From assembly GCA_964493995.1 (NCBI GenBank), contig CAZBQD010000010.1, positions 1 to 55,422 on the forward strand: a DNA stretch of 55,422 bases. Reading direction: 5' to 3'. The first letter of the stretch is position 1; each line of letters starts with the position of its first letter. The DNA comes from GCA-002282575 sp964493995. Lineage in GTDB: Bacteria; Pseudomonadota; Gammaproteobacteria; Thiomicrospirales; Thiomicrospiraceae. Shown here piece after piece: positions 17,901-25,682 of this stretch. The translations under genes were made by a program, and so were the position numbers. The notes beneath the pieces were generated by a model. It did not search any database. It worked only from the letters and a program-made list of their open reading frames with translations, and was not told the origin of the DNA.

Positions 17901-18599
17901 TTGCAAGCGAAACTGCACATCGCCCGATTGCCCCAATAAATGCAACCCTTCGGGCAAGGCACGCGCTGAAAAATGCACACTGGGATTAAAACCAAAACGG
18001 TGTCGAATCGTCGCTTCGGCGCTCACCGGAATCAAAGGGAAATTAGGGTATTGTAGATTGGCCACCATGTTAACCGACCAGTTTTCATGTCGATTCACTC
18101 GCAAATCAATGTCCTCCAGCAGCCAAGATTCTTCGGCTTGCCACACCACTTTCGCTTGACTGATTAAGGTGTCTTCCCACAAACGTAACCAGGGTGAAGC
18201 TAAGGGGTTACCCCCCACACCGGCATCTAAAGCGGACAAGGTGAGCACAGGAGACTCGGCTCGCATCTGTTTACCCACTGCCAAGTCGGGCCAAAGCAAA
18301 TTCCACAAATTCACATCAGCACTGAAAGACGGCACCTCTAGTTGCCCACCCTGCCACTGCAAGGCCAATCCCTCAACGTGAATGCTAACAGAGGAAGAAA
18401 GAGGACGGGTATCCGAGCTAAACTGCTGCATTTCCAAACGCGCATCGGCCCAACCGGCCAAGGTTTGCAAGGTTTCAGGGCGTGATGCGAGTAATTGTAA
18501 AAACAAGACTAATGCCACCCAGGCAACGGCCACTAAAGCCGCCGACCAGAGCAACAGATGCCCCTTCCAAATCAAGATTAAGCGCAGCCAAGGTGGCAT
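14955..18599 (-). CDS. yhdP: YhdP-family AsmA-like envelope protein
   Basis: 1214 aa. One membrane helix near the N-terminus (about 12-37), then a very long beta-rich periplasmic part (DUF3971/AsmA-type), ending in the conserved block GDSIPTMALLSGASPITAIG and FITLNYRITGSW. YhdP proteins belong to the AsmA clan of bridge-like lipid carriers. In E. coli, YhdP, TamB and YdbH together move phospholipids to the outer membrane. It starts directly at the end of rng with no gap, so the two are coupled. Confidence 0.92.
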   Translation of the reverse strand: MPPWLRLILIWKGHLLLWSAALVAVAWVALVLFLQLLASRPETLQTLAGWADARLEMQQFSSDTRPLSSSVSIHVEGLALQWQGGQLEVPSFSADVNLWNLLWPDLAVGKQMRAESPVLTLSALDAGVGGNPLASPWLRLWEDTLISQAKVVWQAEESWLLEDIDLRVNRHENWSVNMVANLQYPNFPLIPVSAEATIRHRFGFNPSVHFSARALPEGLHLLGQSGDVQFRLQGDWTKERLSSVLLVEVRDPEAWTQDLSHQLVGRVVSDDLRTWDVTIERLVLAEQTIDLPVWPRLSVHPQTGALLTLNQIRLAETDQWLNVLPEAWQNWWARWKPQLWLNQLSLHWRANGQLDDIRGAIDQLSWQSNEAVPGMTFRQLTFDYQPEQQRLAIVPQGDSDIRWHQPNGEQVKVEAEPLVLQVDPANSFARWSIPSWRVAVAGVEASVMMQVHETEATQVQVSVKADSLQEVLPLLPIGLASKELQRWVASSKLSGQQAKAHLNFHGALADLLTGHLHSDNFSAQVEAQQVRLIYDTAYPPITQADIVLTWHPDRLAMTAQKASLLGAQLNQVKADILYQQEQVALRINGLVNGELTQISQFLQQSPLAKELGIERLLTELRLTGGFQGQLSLWLPLQGYADTVGTRVRGVVQTQKAELSYQDERVTELKSHILVSEKGLEGRSLSGLWRDGPIQARLTSDSSEQQRLLLTAQTPVVMPELAQGKLPWRGEVKFLANELIQFQANADVKQITLSAPFASLFSTSESSPWQVKGQWQKQQLILSAQDNQWQLHTQWKSTSPDWQMTHLSLLPLKTTQVAAKQSVKLVLPKINGDAWLDWWQRYQMHLGSSAVSLPERGLLSLKQLELMGQTFHDLNLNWQKKSDASGGLTIASPEVAGELSWQGEQMKLHLSHLWLKHHIASVAEKQAQGLPQCAAPSSRVWPQVAVSIDKLLLETWRESRIVTSELTDIKASVKQQGSVRSAKGITLRSKSLAAQLDWDWDVASQRSSLFIKARAEQAVDLTRLVGIDNAINSGSIELSSLQSWPGGLDCYDSRLISGSLDVRADDGVLSEASPGGFSRLLGLLSFDAFTRRLKMGLGDVVNQGLAFDKILLKSTLNKGVLQVESLAVTSTAMNIDLTGTSNITDETHDLNAKVTPLIGDSIPTMALLSGASPITAIGYYLLQKIIPPLGGNFITLNYRITGSWQEPILDELSAP

Positions 18600-20093
18600 T
18601 TACAGCATCACCACGTCGAATTGTTCTTGAAAATAATGGTTGTCTACCTGAAAGGCAATGCTCTTGCCCAGAAAAGACTCCAACTCGGCAATGCTAGACG
18701 ACTCATCTTCTAGCATGCGCTCGACCAAGGGTTCACTGGCAATGACCAACAACTTGTCGGCATCATATTGACGCGCCATGCGCGTCACTTCACGGAACAC
18801 TTCATAGACCAAGGTTTCAATGGATTTAACCACACCACGGCCATGACAGACTGGACAGGGTTCGCATAACGTGCGCACCAGACTCTCACGCGTGCGCTTA
18901 CGCGTCATTTCGACCAATCCCAAGCTGGTTAATTGGCTGGCGGTGCTGCGGGTACGATCTTTGGCTAGAGCACGATCTAGAGCTTGTAACACCTGCTGGC
19001 GGTGCACCTCCACCGCCATATCGATAAAATCGATGATGATGATACCACCCAAATTTCGCAATCTCAGTTGGCGGGCAATGGCTTGTGCCGCCTCTAAATT
19101 AGTTTTGTAGATGGTTTCTTCTAAATTACGATTGCCAACAAAGGCACCCGTGTTAACGTCAATGGTGGTCATGGCTTCGGTTTGGTCAATAATCAAGTAA
19201 CCACCCGACTTCAACGGCACTTTGCGCTCTAGCGCCTTTTGAATTTCATCTTCAACCGAATACAAATCAAAGATGGGTCGCTCACCTTGGTAAAGCTCAA
19301 TACGTTGCGTTAATTCGGGAACATAAGCTTGCGCAAACTGCTGCATGCGCACAAAGGTTTCGCGGGAATCGACGCGCAAAGACTCAATGCGCTCTTGTGG
19401 CACATCGCGAATAACACGCAAAAACAAGGGCAAATCTTCATGAATCAGGGTTGGTCCACTGGCTGCCGACATTTTCGTCTCAATATGCTGCCATAATTTA
19501 TGCAGAAAACGCATATTGTCTAGCAGCTCTTGTGCTTCGACACCCTCAGCCACCGTTCTCACAATAAAACCACCACTCATTTGAGCGCGTTCGGGGCTAC
19601 TTTCCACAATCGATCTTAAGCGCTCGCGTTCTTCCTGCGATTCAATGCGCTGGCTCACCCCCATCGTCTGCTCTCTAGGCAAATAGACCAACAAATGCGA
19701 CGGCAAGGTGATGTTCATGGAAACGCGCGCGCCCTTGGAGCCTAAGGGGTCTTTAATCACTTGCACCAGGATTTCCTGCCCCTCGCGCAGCAAGCGCGTG
19801 ATGTCATCGGTATCGACGGGCGTGTCGTCAGCAAAAATCAAGGGCTTGGTACAAACATCCGAAACGTGCAAGAAAGTGGCTTTATCCAACCCCACATCGA
19901 CAAAAGCCGCTTGCATACCGGGCAACACACGCACGACACGACCTCGGTACAAATTACCGACTAAACCACGTCTACTGACCCGCTCTACCCACACCTCTTG
20001 CAATACGCCATTTTCTATCCAGGCAACACGAGTTTCACGCGGCGTGACGTTGACAATCACTTTCTCTTCGCTGGCGACACTCATCGTACTCAT
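18600..20093 (-). CDS. rng: Ribonuclease G
   Basis: 497 aa, RNase E/G family, in the short (RNase G) form without the degradosome tail. S1 domain (about 40-130), catalytic Asp312 in MTTIDVNTGAFVG and Asp355 in IIIIDFIDM, and a zinc-link CPVC (Cys413/Cys416) that joins subunits. RNase G matures the 5' end of 16S rRNA and decays some mRNAs. It overlaps the maf stop by 4 bp and abuts yhdP. Confidence 0.96.
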   Translation of the reverse strand: MSTMSVASEEKVIVNVTPRETRVAWIENGVLQEVWVERVSRRGLVGNLYRGRVVRVLPGMQAAFVDVGLDKATFLHVSDVCTKPLIFADDTPVDTDDITRLLREGQEILVQVIKDPLGSKGARVSMNITLPSHLLVYLPREQTMGVSQRIESQEERERLRSIVESSPERAQMSGGFIVRTVAEGVEAQELLDNMRFLHKLWQHIETKMSAASGPTLIHEDLPLFLRVIRDVPQERIESLRVDSRETFVRMQQFAQAYVPELTQRIELYQGERPIFDLYSVEDEIQKALERKVPLKSGGYLIIDQTEAMTTIDVNTGAFVGNRNLEETIYKTNLEAAQAIARQLRLRNLGGIIIIDFIDMAVEVHRQQVLQALDRALAKDRTRSTASQLTSLGLVEMTRKRTRESLVRTLCEPCPVCHGRGVVKSIETLVYEVFREVTRMARQYDADKLLVIASEPLVERMLEDESSSIAELESFLGKSIAFQVDNHYFQEQFDVVML

Positions 20094-20653
20094 ACTGAAT
20101 ATCCTGCTAAGTGCAGTAATTGCTCGGTTTCATACAAGGGCAATCCCATCACCCCCGAATAACTGCCCTGAAACTGACTGATCCAAGCTTGCGCTCTACC
20201 CTGAATGGCATAACCACCCGCCTTGCCTTCTGGTTCACCAGACAACCAATAAGCGCGCAATTCCTCGTCGTTCAGGTGACGAAAGGTGAGTAAACTCAGC
20301 TGATGATTTTGCCAACATTCATCACCCCGTCGCAAACAAATCACCGTTTGCACGGCATGTGTTCGCCCCGATAAACGCTGCATCATCTGCATAAAATGCA
20401 CTTCATCTCGCGGCTTACCTAAGGTTTCATCATCGACAATGACCTCAGTGTCAGCCGACAACACCCAAGCCGATGCAGGCAAGTATGTTGACACCGCTTC
20501 TGCTTTAGCCCAACTCACTCGATAACCATAAGCCAAGGCTGTTTCATCTGAAGCACGGACTTCTGGCACGTCCGCCACCACCACTTGGTGTTCAACCCCC
20601 AGCTGGGTTAACAATTCGCTACGTCTAGGAGAAGCAGAAGCCAAATAGAGCAT
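20090..20653 (-). CDS. maf: Maf-family nucleoside triphosphate pyrophosphatase
   Basis: 187 aa. LYLASASPRRSELL at the N-terminus and SADTEVIVDDETLGKP are Maf signatures, with the catalytic Asp in the latter. Maf proteins hydrolyse dTTP/UTP or modified nucleotides to monophosphates, cleaning the nucleotide pool. The link to rng suggests the YhdE (dTTP/UTPase) subgroup rather than YceF; this is inferred from context. It sits 10 bp after rlmH. Confidence 0.93.
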   Translation of the reverse strand: MLYLASASPRRSELLTQLGVEHQVVVADVPEVRASDETALAYGYRVSWAKAEAVSTYLPASAWVLSADTEVIVDDETLGKPRDEVHFMQMMQRLSGRTHAVQTVICLRRGDECWQNHQLSLLTFRHLNDEELRAYWLSGEPEGKAGGYAIQGRAQAWISQFQGSYSGVMGLPLYETEQLLHLAGYSV

Positions 20654-20663
20654 CGAAATTCCT

Positions 20664-21134
20664 TTACTCTCGGTGATAAGGATGATGGTTCATCAATGAC
20701 CAGGCACGATAAAGCTGCTCCGCCAACATCACTCTGACCAAAGGGTGCGGCAAGGTCAACGGGGTCAGCGACCAACACCAATCGGCACGCTCTTTAATAC
20801 TGGGTGCCAGGCCATCAGGACCACCAACAATAAAAGCCACATCTCGCCCAGAAGGCAACCACTGTTCCATGCGTTTCGCCACCGCTTTCGTATCCACCAC
20901 CGCGCCATGTTCATCTAACACAATGCGTAATGGATTACCCGATAAAGCCGCTTCAATACGCTGTGCTTCCTCTTCCATGTACTTAGCTGCCACACCCGTT
21001 TTCGTACGCTTTGCCGGTGCTAACTCAATCAACTGCAGGCGACATTGACCCGTCAAACGTACCGCATACTCTTGAAAGCCAGTGGTAATCCAAGCAGGCA
21101 TTTTTTGACCGACACAAATCAACTTTAAGTTCAT
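20664..21134 (-). CDS. rlmH: 23S rRNA pseudouridine(1915) N3-methyltransferase RlmH
   Basis: 156 aa SPOUT methyltransferase. MNLKLICVGQKMP at the start, the AdoMet-binding FIVGGPDGLAPSIKERAD and the C-terminal knot LTLPHPLVRVMLAEQLYRA with HPYHRE at the end are diagnostic. It methylates pseudouridine 1915 in helix 69 of 23S rRNA on the 70S ribosome. It normally follows rsfS closely; here a 189-bp spacer with a structured repeat separates them. Confidence 0.96.
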   Translation of the reverse strand: MNLKLICVGQKMPAWITTGFQEYAVRLTGQCRLQLIELAPAKRTKTGVAAKYMEEEAQRIEAALSGNPLRIVLDEHGAVVDTKAVAKRMEQWLPSGRDVAFIVGGPDGLAPSIKERADWCWSLTPLTLPHPLVRVMLAEQLYRAWSLMNHHPYHRE

Positions 21135-21207
21135 GGCGACTACTCAACCTAGAAAAACTCTGAAAGATGCAAAGGGATGGGGGCTTCTGCTCCGCAGCAC
21201 TAAAGTG

Positions 21208-21264
21208 TGGGGGAAGGGTTGCACCACAACTAACTGTAACCCATTAACTTAATCCCTTCCACCA
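21208..21264. repeat. Structured intergenic repeat, copy A (rsfS-rlmH gap)
   Basis: 57 bp bounded by TGGGGGAAGGG and AATCCCTTCCACCA, whose ends are imperfect inverted repeats able to pair. A copy of the same length lies at 32532-32588, with identical ends (25 of 25 bases) and 17 of 32 matching inner bases. Similarity continues weakly outside (GGGTTGGGGG-like on the left, AAAACAA on the right). Confidence 0.75.
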
Positions 21265-21280
21265 ACCGAAAAACAAGCAT

Positions 21281-21324
21281 AGGAAGTCTGAATAAAAAAC
21301 GAAGTGCATTATTCAGATCTTCCT
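21281..21324 (-). repeat. Long imperfect hairpin directly after the rsfS stop
   Basis: Arms AGGAAGTCTGAATAA (21281-21295) and TTATTCAGATCTTCCT (21309-21324) pair with one bulge across a 13-nt loop. The hairpin begins at the rsfS stop codon on the minus strand. The T run that follows is separated from the stem by about 6 nt, so it is at best a weak terminator. It could instead protect or process the mRNA. Confidence 0.55.
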
Positions 21325-21656
21325 TAATTACTTGGACGCATATTCCATAGTTTTTCTAGCTGATACAACGCGCGGACTTCTTCCAGCATAATATGAACCA
21401 CCACATCACCCAAATCAAGTAACACCCAATCTCCAACCAACTCGCCTTCCATACCAACGGGAATGTTACCTGCCTCTTTGGATGCTTCCCAAACCTTATC
21501 CGCTAAGGCTTTACCATGACGACTGGAAGTTGCAGTCGCCACTACCATGAAATCAGTGACATTGCTTAATCCGCGTACATCTAACTGTGTAATCGCTTTC
21601 GCCTTATTGTCATCTAATTCCTTAACCACTAACGCCACTAATGCTTCTGACTGCAT
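21324..21656 (-). CDS. rsfS: Ribosome silencing factor RsfS
   Basis: 110 aa. ALVVKELDDNKAKAITQLDVRGL, then FMVVATATSSRHGKALADKV and GDWVLLDLGDVVVHIM are the RsfS/Iojap/YbeB pattern. It binds L14 on the 50S subunit and blocks joining with 30S when nutrients are short. It starts 5 bp after nadD, as in many proteobacteria. Confidence 0.96.
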   Translation of the reverse strand: MQSEALVALVVKELDDNKAKAITQLDVRGLSNVTDFMVVATATSSRHGKALADKVWEASKEAGNIPVGMEGELVGDWVLLDLGDVVVHIMLEEVRALYQLEKLWNMRPSN

Positions 21657-21661
21657 ACTTT

Positions 21662-22288
21662 TTATCCCTTAAACTCATACATCCGGTGTTGTTGAATGTA
21701 TTCTAACACCGACTCACTCACTAAAAAACGCGGAAGTTGATTGGATGCCAACTCCGCTCGAATTTGCGTTGCTGAAATAGCTAATGCCGTCACTTCAACT
21801 AATCTCACTTGACCAAACCTGGCTGACTCATTCGTTGCACCATTTAACAGTTCATTCAGTTCAGCACCACAACGCGGATGAGATCCCGCTCGAACCATAA
21901 CCGCTATATTGGTCAGCAATAACAGCTCTTGCCAACGATGCCAACTGGTTAATCCTTCAAAGGCATCGCTACCCATTAAAAACCAAAACTCATGTTCACC
22001 ACCCAAGGTGGCGCGTAACTCGCTTAAGGTATCCACCGTATAGGAAGGGGTTTCACGCCTTAACTCGCAATCATTGACCTGCCAACCCGAAATCGACTCA
22101 ACCGCCGCTTTGACCATAGCCAAGCGCTGTTCAGCACTGGCCACTGGTTGTGGGCGATGCACCGGAATGGCACTGGGTATAAAGTGCATTTGGCTTAACC
22201 CCAACTGCTGAGACACCTCCCAAGCAGAACGCAAATGACCGACATGAATCGGGTCAAAGGTACCGCCCATCAAACCAATCGTTGCCAT
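21662..22288 (-). CDS. nadD: Nicotinate-nucleotide adenylyltransferase
   Basis: 208 aa. GLMGGTFDPIHVGHLRSA is the nucleotidyltransferase motif (GTFDPxHxGH), and AISATQIRAEL near the end is the ISxTxIR motif. It makes nicotinate adenine dinucleotide from NaMN and ATP in NAD synthesis. The frame stays open 20 codons upstream, but the ATG at 22286-22288 has GAGG 8 nt before it and gives the family N-terminus MATIGLMGG. The nuo terminator ends only 28 bp before this start. Confidence 0.96.
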   Translation of the reverse strand: MATIGLMGGTFDPIHVGHLRSAWEVSQQLGLSQMHFIPSAIPVHRPQPVASAEQRLAMVKAAVESISGWQVNDCELRRETPSYTVDTLSELRATLGGEHEFWFLMGSDAFEGLTSWHRWQELLLLTNIAVMVRAGSHPRCGAELNELLNGATNESARFGQVRLVEVTALAISATQIRAELASNQLPRFLVSESVLEYIQQHRMYEFKG

Positions 22289-22315
22289 TATTTGCGCCTC
22301 ACCCGTTATCACAAC

Positions 22316-22342
22316 AAAAAAGCCGAGGTGCATGCCTCGGCT
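22316..22342 (-). terminator. Rho-independent terminator of the nuo operon
   Basis: On the minus strand AGCCGAGG and CCTCGGCT form an 8-bp GC-rich stem with a 6-nt loop, followed at once by six T residues. It lies 20 bp after the DUF2818 stop and separates nuo from nadD. Confidence 0.88.
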
Positions 22343-22361
22343 CATCACTTAATCTGCATGG

Positions 22362-22670
22362 TTAAGCAGGATTGGCTGATTTACCCTGTTTCATTAAATA
22401 AATTAAGCCCGGAAAAGACATAATCATAAACATAAACAAGGTAGACACATAAAACTCCCAATCCTGAGACTGAATACTACCCGTTAACTGATATTCAAGC
22501 CCCCACCCTGCCATTAAGGCAATAAACGCATAAACAGCCCACTCTAGCGAACGAATCACAAACGACTTACGCGTCAACTTGAACGCCACAAACAGACGGT
22601 TCGTCACCCACGGTAAGGTTGCTAGCAACAAGCAGAGTAGTAAATATCCCCAAATGAATTCTTGTTGCAT
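22362..22670 (-). CDS. DUF2818 family membrane protein next to nuoN
   Basis: 102 aa, with three likely membrane helices (about 6-28, 42-60, 75-95). The pattern WGYLLLCLLLATLPWVTNR and FMIMSFPGLIYLMK matches the DUF2818 family, which is found after nuoN mainly in betaproteobacteria. The function is unknown. Its position 13 bp after nuoN and before the operon terminator suggests an accessory or assembly role with complex I; that is inference. Confidence 0.85.
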   Translation of the reverse strand: MQQEFIWGYLLLCLLLATLPWVTNRLFVAFKLTRKSFVIRSLEWAVYAFIALMAGWGLEYQLTGSIQSQDWEFYVSTLFMFMIMSFPGLIYLMKQGKSANPA

Positions 22671-22683
22671 GGTTACTATCCTA

Positions 22684-24138
22684 TCAATACATCATCACAT
22701 CATTGAACAGTGTCAATAATCCATCCGGTAAGATACCCAACATCAACACTAATGTCGCTACCAAAATCAGTCCGTAGCGCAATGAAGCGGTAGCGAAGTC
22801 GGCATCATGAACATTTTCCGCAGCGGGTTGATCAAAGTACATCACCTTAATCACGCGAAGATAGTAGTAAGCACCCACCACCGACATCACCACGGCAAAC
22901 ACAGCCAAGCCTGTTAAACCAGCCTCCACCAGTTCAGTGAGTACCACCAGCTTAGCGTAGAAACCGACAAACGGTGGAATACCCGCCATCGAAAGCAGAA
23001 TGACCATCATGATCAGCGCCAACACCGGATTACGTTTACCAAGTCCGGCCAAGTCCGCGATATTATCTGCTTCAAAACCCTTACGAGACAAAGCAACAAT
23101 CACCGCAAAGCCACCTAAGCTCATTAAGGCGTAAATCACCACATAATACATAGCGGCAGCATAACCACCGACGTTACCGGTCAAAAAGCCAAGTAAGATA
23201 AAGCCCATGTGCGAAATGGTAGAATAAGCCAGCATACGCTTGAGGTTCGTTTGCGCAATAGCAATCACATTACCAATTACCAACGACAACACAGCCAAAA
23301 TAATTAAAATACTTTGCCACTGCATTAAAGCTGCTTCTAAACCTTCAATGAGCAAACGGAACATCAGGGCAAAGGCCGCAATTTTAGGCGCAGCCGAAAG
23401 GAATAACGTGATACCCGTTGGCGAACCATGATAAACATCAGGAACCCAGTTGTGGAAAGGTGCGGCGCCAAATTTGAACGCCAAACCAACCAAAATAAAG
23501 ACCAGTCCTAAGCTCAGTACCAGCGATTGCTCAGTCGATGCCAGGGTTTGGTAAATGGTCGCAAACTGTAACGAACCGACATTGCCATAAACTAAGGTCA
23601 TGCCGTACAACAATAAACCCGTTGCCATCGCACCCAGCACAAAGTATTTCATCGCTGATTCAATGGCAAAACCAGAATCTTTTTGCATCGCAATCATGGC
23701 ATAAAGCGCTAACGACATGATTTCCAAGCCCATAAAGAGCGTGACCATATCGTAAGATGAAGCCAGCACCATCATGCCCAGTAGGCTTAACAGACCCAGC
23801 ACATAATATTCACCGCGTTCAATATTGCGTTGAACCAAATAATCTCGAGCGAATAAGAAGGCAAAAAACGTCATAAACAGCATCGACAGCTTCAGCACAT
23901 CGGCGACACCATCGCGAATAAATGCGCCATTGAACAACTGTACCGAGGTGGTGGAAAAGCTCGCCAAAATCACCAAAGCTGTGACCACAATACTCGCCAA
24001 GGTTAACTGGAAAGTCAGGGCTTTGTGGCGCTGACCCCAAAAAGAATCACCCACCAATAGGGTCATGGCCGCAATGAGGATCAGCAATTCAGGGGCTAAA
24101 ACTTGTAACATCATATCCATCGTTTGTAATCCGCTCAC
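22684..24138 (-). CDS. nuoN: NADH-quinone oxidoreductase subunit N
   Basis: 484 aa antiporter-like subunit with about 14 membrane helices. Conserved pieces include MKYFVLGAMATGLLLYG, FKFGAAPFHNWVPDVYHG and LAYSTISHMGFILLG. It is one of three proton-pumping modules of complex I. The start is uncertain: a GTG at 24136-24138 without a clear ribosome binding site, or the ATG six codons later (24118-24120) with GGA 9 nt before it. It begins 1 bp after the nuoM stop. Confidence 0.95.
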   Translation of the reverse strand: MSGLQTMDMMLQVLAPELLILIAAMTLLVGDSFWGQRHKALTFQLTLASIVVTALVILASFSTTSVQLFNGAFIRDGVADVLKLSMLFMTFFAFLFARDYLVQRNIERGEYYVLGLLSLLGMMVLASSYDMVTLFMGLEIMSLALYAMIAMQKDSGFAIESAMKYFVLGAMATGLLLYGMTLVYGNVGSLQFATIYQTLASTEQSLVLSLGLVFILVGLAFKFGAAPFHNWVPDVYHGSPTGITLFLSAAPKIAAFALMFRLLIEGLEAALMQWQSILIILAVLSLVIGNVIAIAQTNLKRMLAYSTISHMGFILLGFLTGNVGGYAAAMYYVVIYALMSLGGFAVIVALSRKGFEADNIADLAGLGKRNPVLALIMMVILLSMAGIPPFVGFYAKLVVLTELVEAGLTGLAVFAVVMSVVGAYYYLRVIKVMYFDQPAAENVHDADFATASLRYGLILVATLVLMLGILPDGLLTLFNDVMMY

Positions 24139-24139
24139 A

Positions 24140-25651
24140 TTAAGGCAACTTAGAGGTCATCGCTTGCTCAACTAAATGAGACACAGAAGCGTGCATAATA
24201 TCCATCACGGGGGCTGGATAAAAACCAAGCGCAATCACCGCAACCGCCAAAATAGACATGATGACAAATTCACGACGATTCAGGTCAGACAATTCAGCCA
24301 CATGGTGATTCACCACATCGCCAAATATCACGCGCTTGACCATCCAAAGGGTGTAAGCCGCCCCTAAAATCAGTGTCGTTGCCGCGGCTAGGGCAATCCA
24401 GAAGTTAGACTTGAAAGCCGCCAAAATAACCATGAACTCGCCAACAAACCCAGAGGTACCAGGTAGTCCCGCATTAGCCATAGCAAATAGCAACACAAAC
24501 ACAGCAAACACCGGCATGGTATTGACGACACCACCATAAGCAGATATTTCACGGGTATGCATACGGTCATACATGACACCAATGGCAAGGAACATAGCGG
24601 CAGAGATCAGACCGTGCGAAATCATCTGAATCATCGCCCCTTCCAGACCCATGATCGCGCCCTGCACTTCACCCGTATTACGCAGAATACCGTAAAGCAA
24701 GAACATCCCCAGCGTGACAAAACCCATGTGCGCAATCGATGAGTAGGCTACCAGCTTCTTCATATCTTTCTGCACCATGGCAATCACGGAGATATAAACA
24801 ATGGCGATAATCGACAGGCTGATGACCAACCAATCCAATTCATTGGCCGCATCGGGCGTCATCGGTAACGAGAAACGAACGAAACCATAACCACCCATTT
24901 TGAGCATAATCGCTGCCAGCACCACGGAACCCGCAGTCGGTGCTTCAACGTGAGCATCAGGTAACCATGTGTGTACCGGGAACATGGGGATTTTGACGGC
25001 AAAGGCAATCAAGAATGCCAAGAAAATTAAAATTTGAGCGGTCAGACCAATAGGCATCGCTTGGAAGTCCAGCAATGAGAAACTACCAATCTGGCTGTAC
25101 ATATACAGAAAGGCAATCAACATAAACACCGAACCGAAGAAGGTGTAAAGGAAGAACTTGATCGTCGCATAAACACGACGTTGACCACCCCACTGACCAA
25201 TCACCAAAAACATAGGTATCAGTAACACTTCCCAGAACACATAGAACAGGATTGCATCCAGAGCAGAGAAAACGCCAACCATAATGCCGTTCATCATCAG
25301 GAAGGCAGCCATGTATTGCTCGACGCGCTCCTTAATACAGTCAAATGCCGACCAAACCGCTAAAACCGTCGTGAAAGTCGTCAAAATGATTAACGGCATT
25401 GACAGGCCATCAACGCCCAAGAAGTATTGAATGTTAAACGCGGAAATCCAACTCGCTTGTTCAACAAACTGCATTTGAGCCGTAGTGTTGTCAAACCCTG
25501 TGTACAGGCCTAACGACAAAATGAATACCAACACCGAAGACCAAAGCGCAAACTGCTTGGCTAGGTTTGGTTGGTGTCGCATCATCAGTACCAGTAGGCC
25601 CGATAAAATCGGCAACCAAATCAACGCACTCAGTAGTGGAAATTGTGTCAT
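24140..25651 (-). CDS. nuoM: NADH-quinone oxidoreductase subunit M
   Basis: 503 aa, antiporter-like membrane subunit. GVDGLSMPLIILTTF, FYVFWEVLLIPMFLVIGQWGG (with the key Glu) and PMFPVHTWLPDAHVEAPT are the family signatures. It forms a proton channel in the membrane arm. It lies 31 bp after nuoL. Confidence 0.97.
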   Translation of the reverse strand: MTQFPLLSALIWLPILSGLLVLMMRHQPNLAKQFALWSSVLVFILSLGLYTGFDNTTAQMQFVEQASWISAFNIQYFLGVDGLSMPLIILTTFTTVLAVWSAFDCIKERVEQYMAAFLMMNGIMVGVFSALDAILFYVFWEVLLIPMFLVIGQWGGQRRVYATIKFFLYTFFGSVFMLIAFLYMYSQIGSFSLLDFQAMPIGLTAQILIFLAFLIAFAVKIPMFPVHTWLPDAHVEAPTAGSVVLAAIMLKMGGYGFVRFSLPMTPDAANELDWLVISLSIIAIVYISVIAMVQKDMKKLVAYSSIAHMGFVTLGMFLLYGILRNTGEVQGAIMGLEGAMIQMISHGLISAAMFLAIGVMYDRMHTREISAYGGVVNTMPVFAVFVLLFAMANAGLPGTSGFVGEFMVILAAFKSNFWIALAAATTLILGAAYTLWMVKRVIFGDVVNHHVAELSDLNRREFVIMSILAVAVIALGFYPAPVMDIMHASVSHLVEQAMTSKLP

Positions 25652-25682
25652 CCTTATTCGTCCTTATTAATGCTACTGGTGA

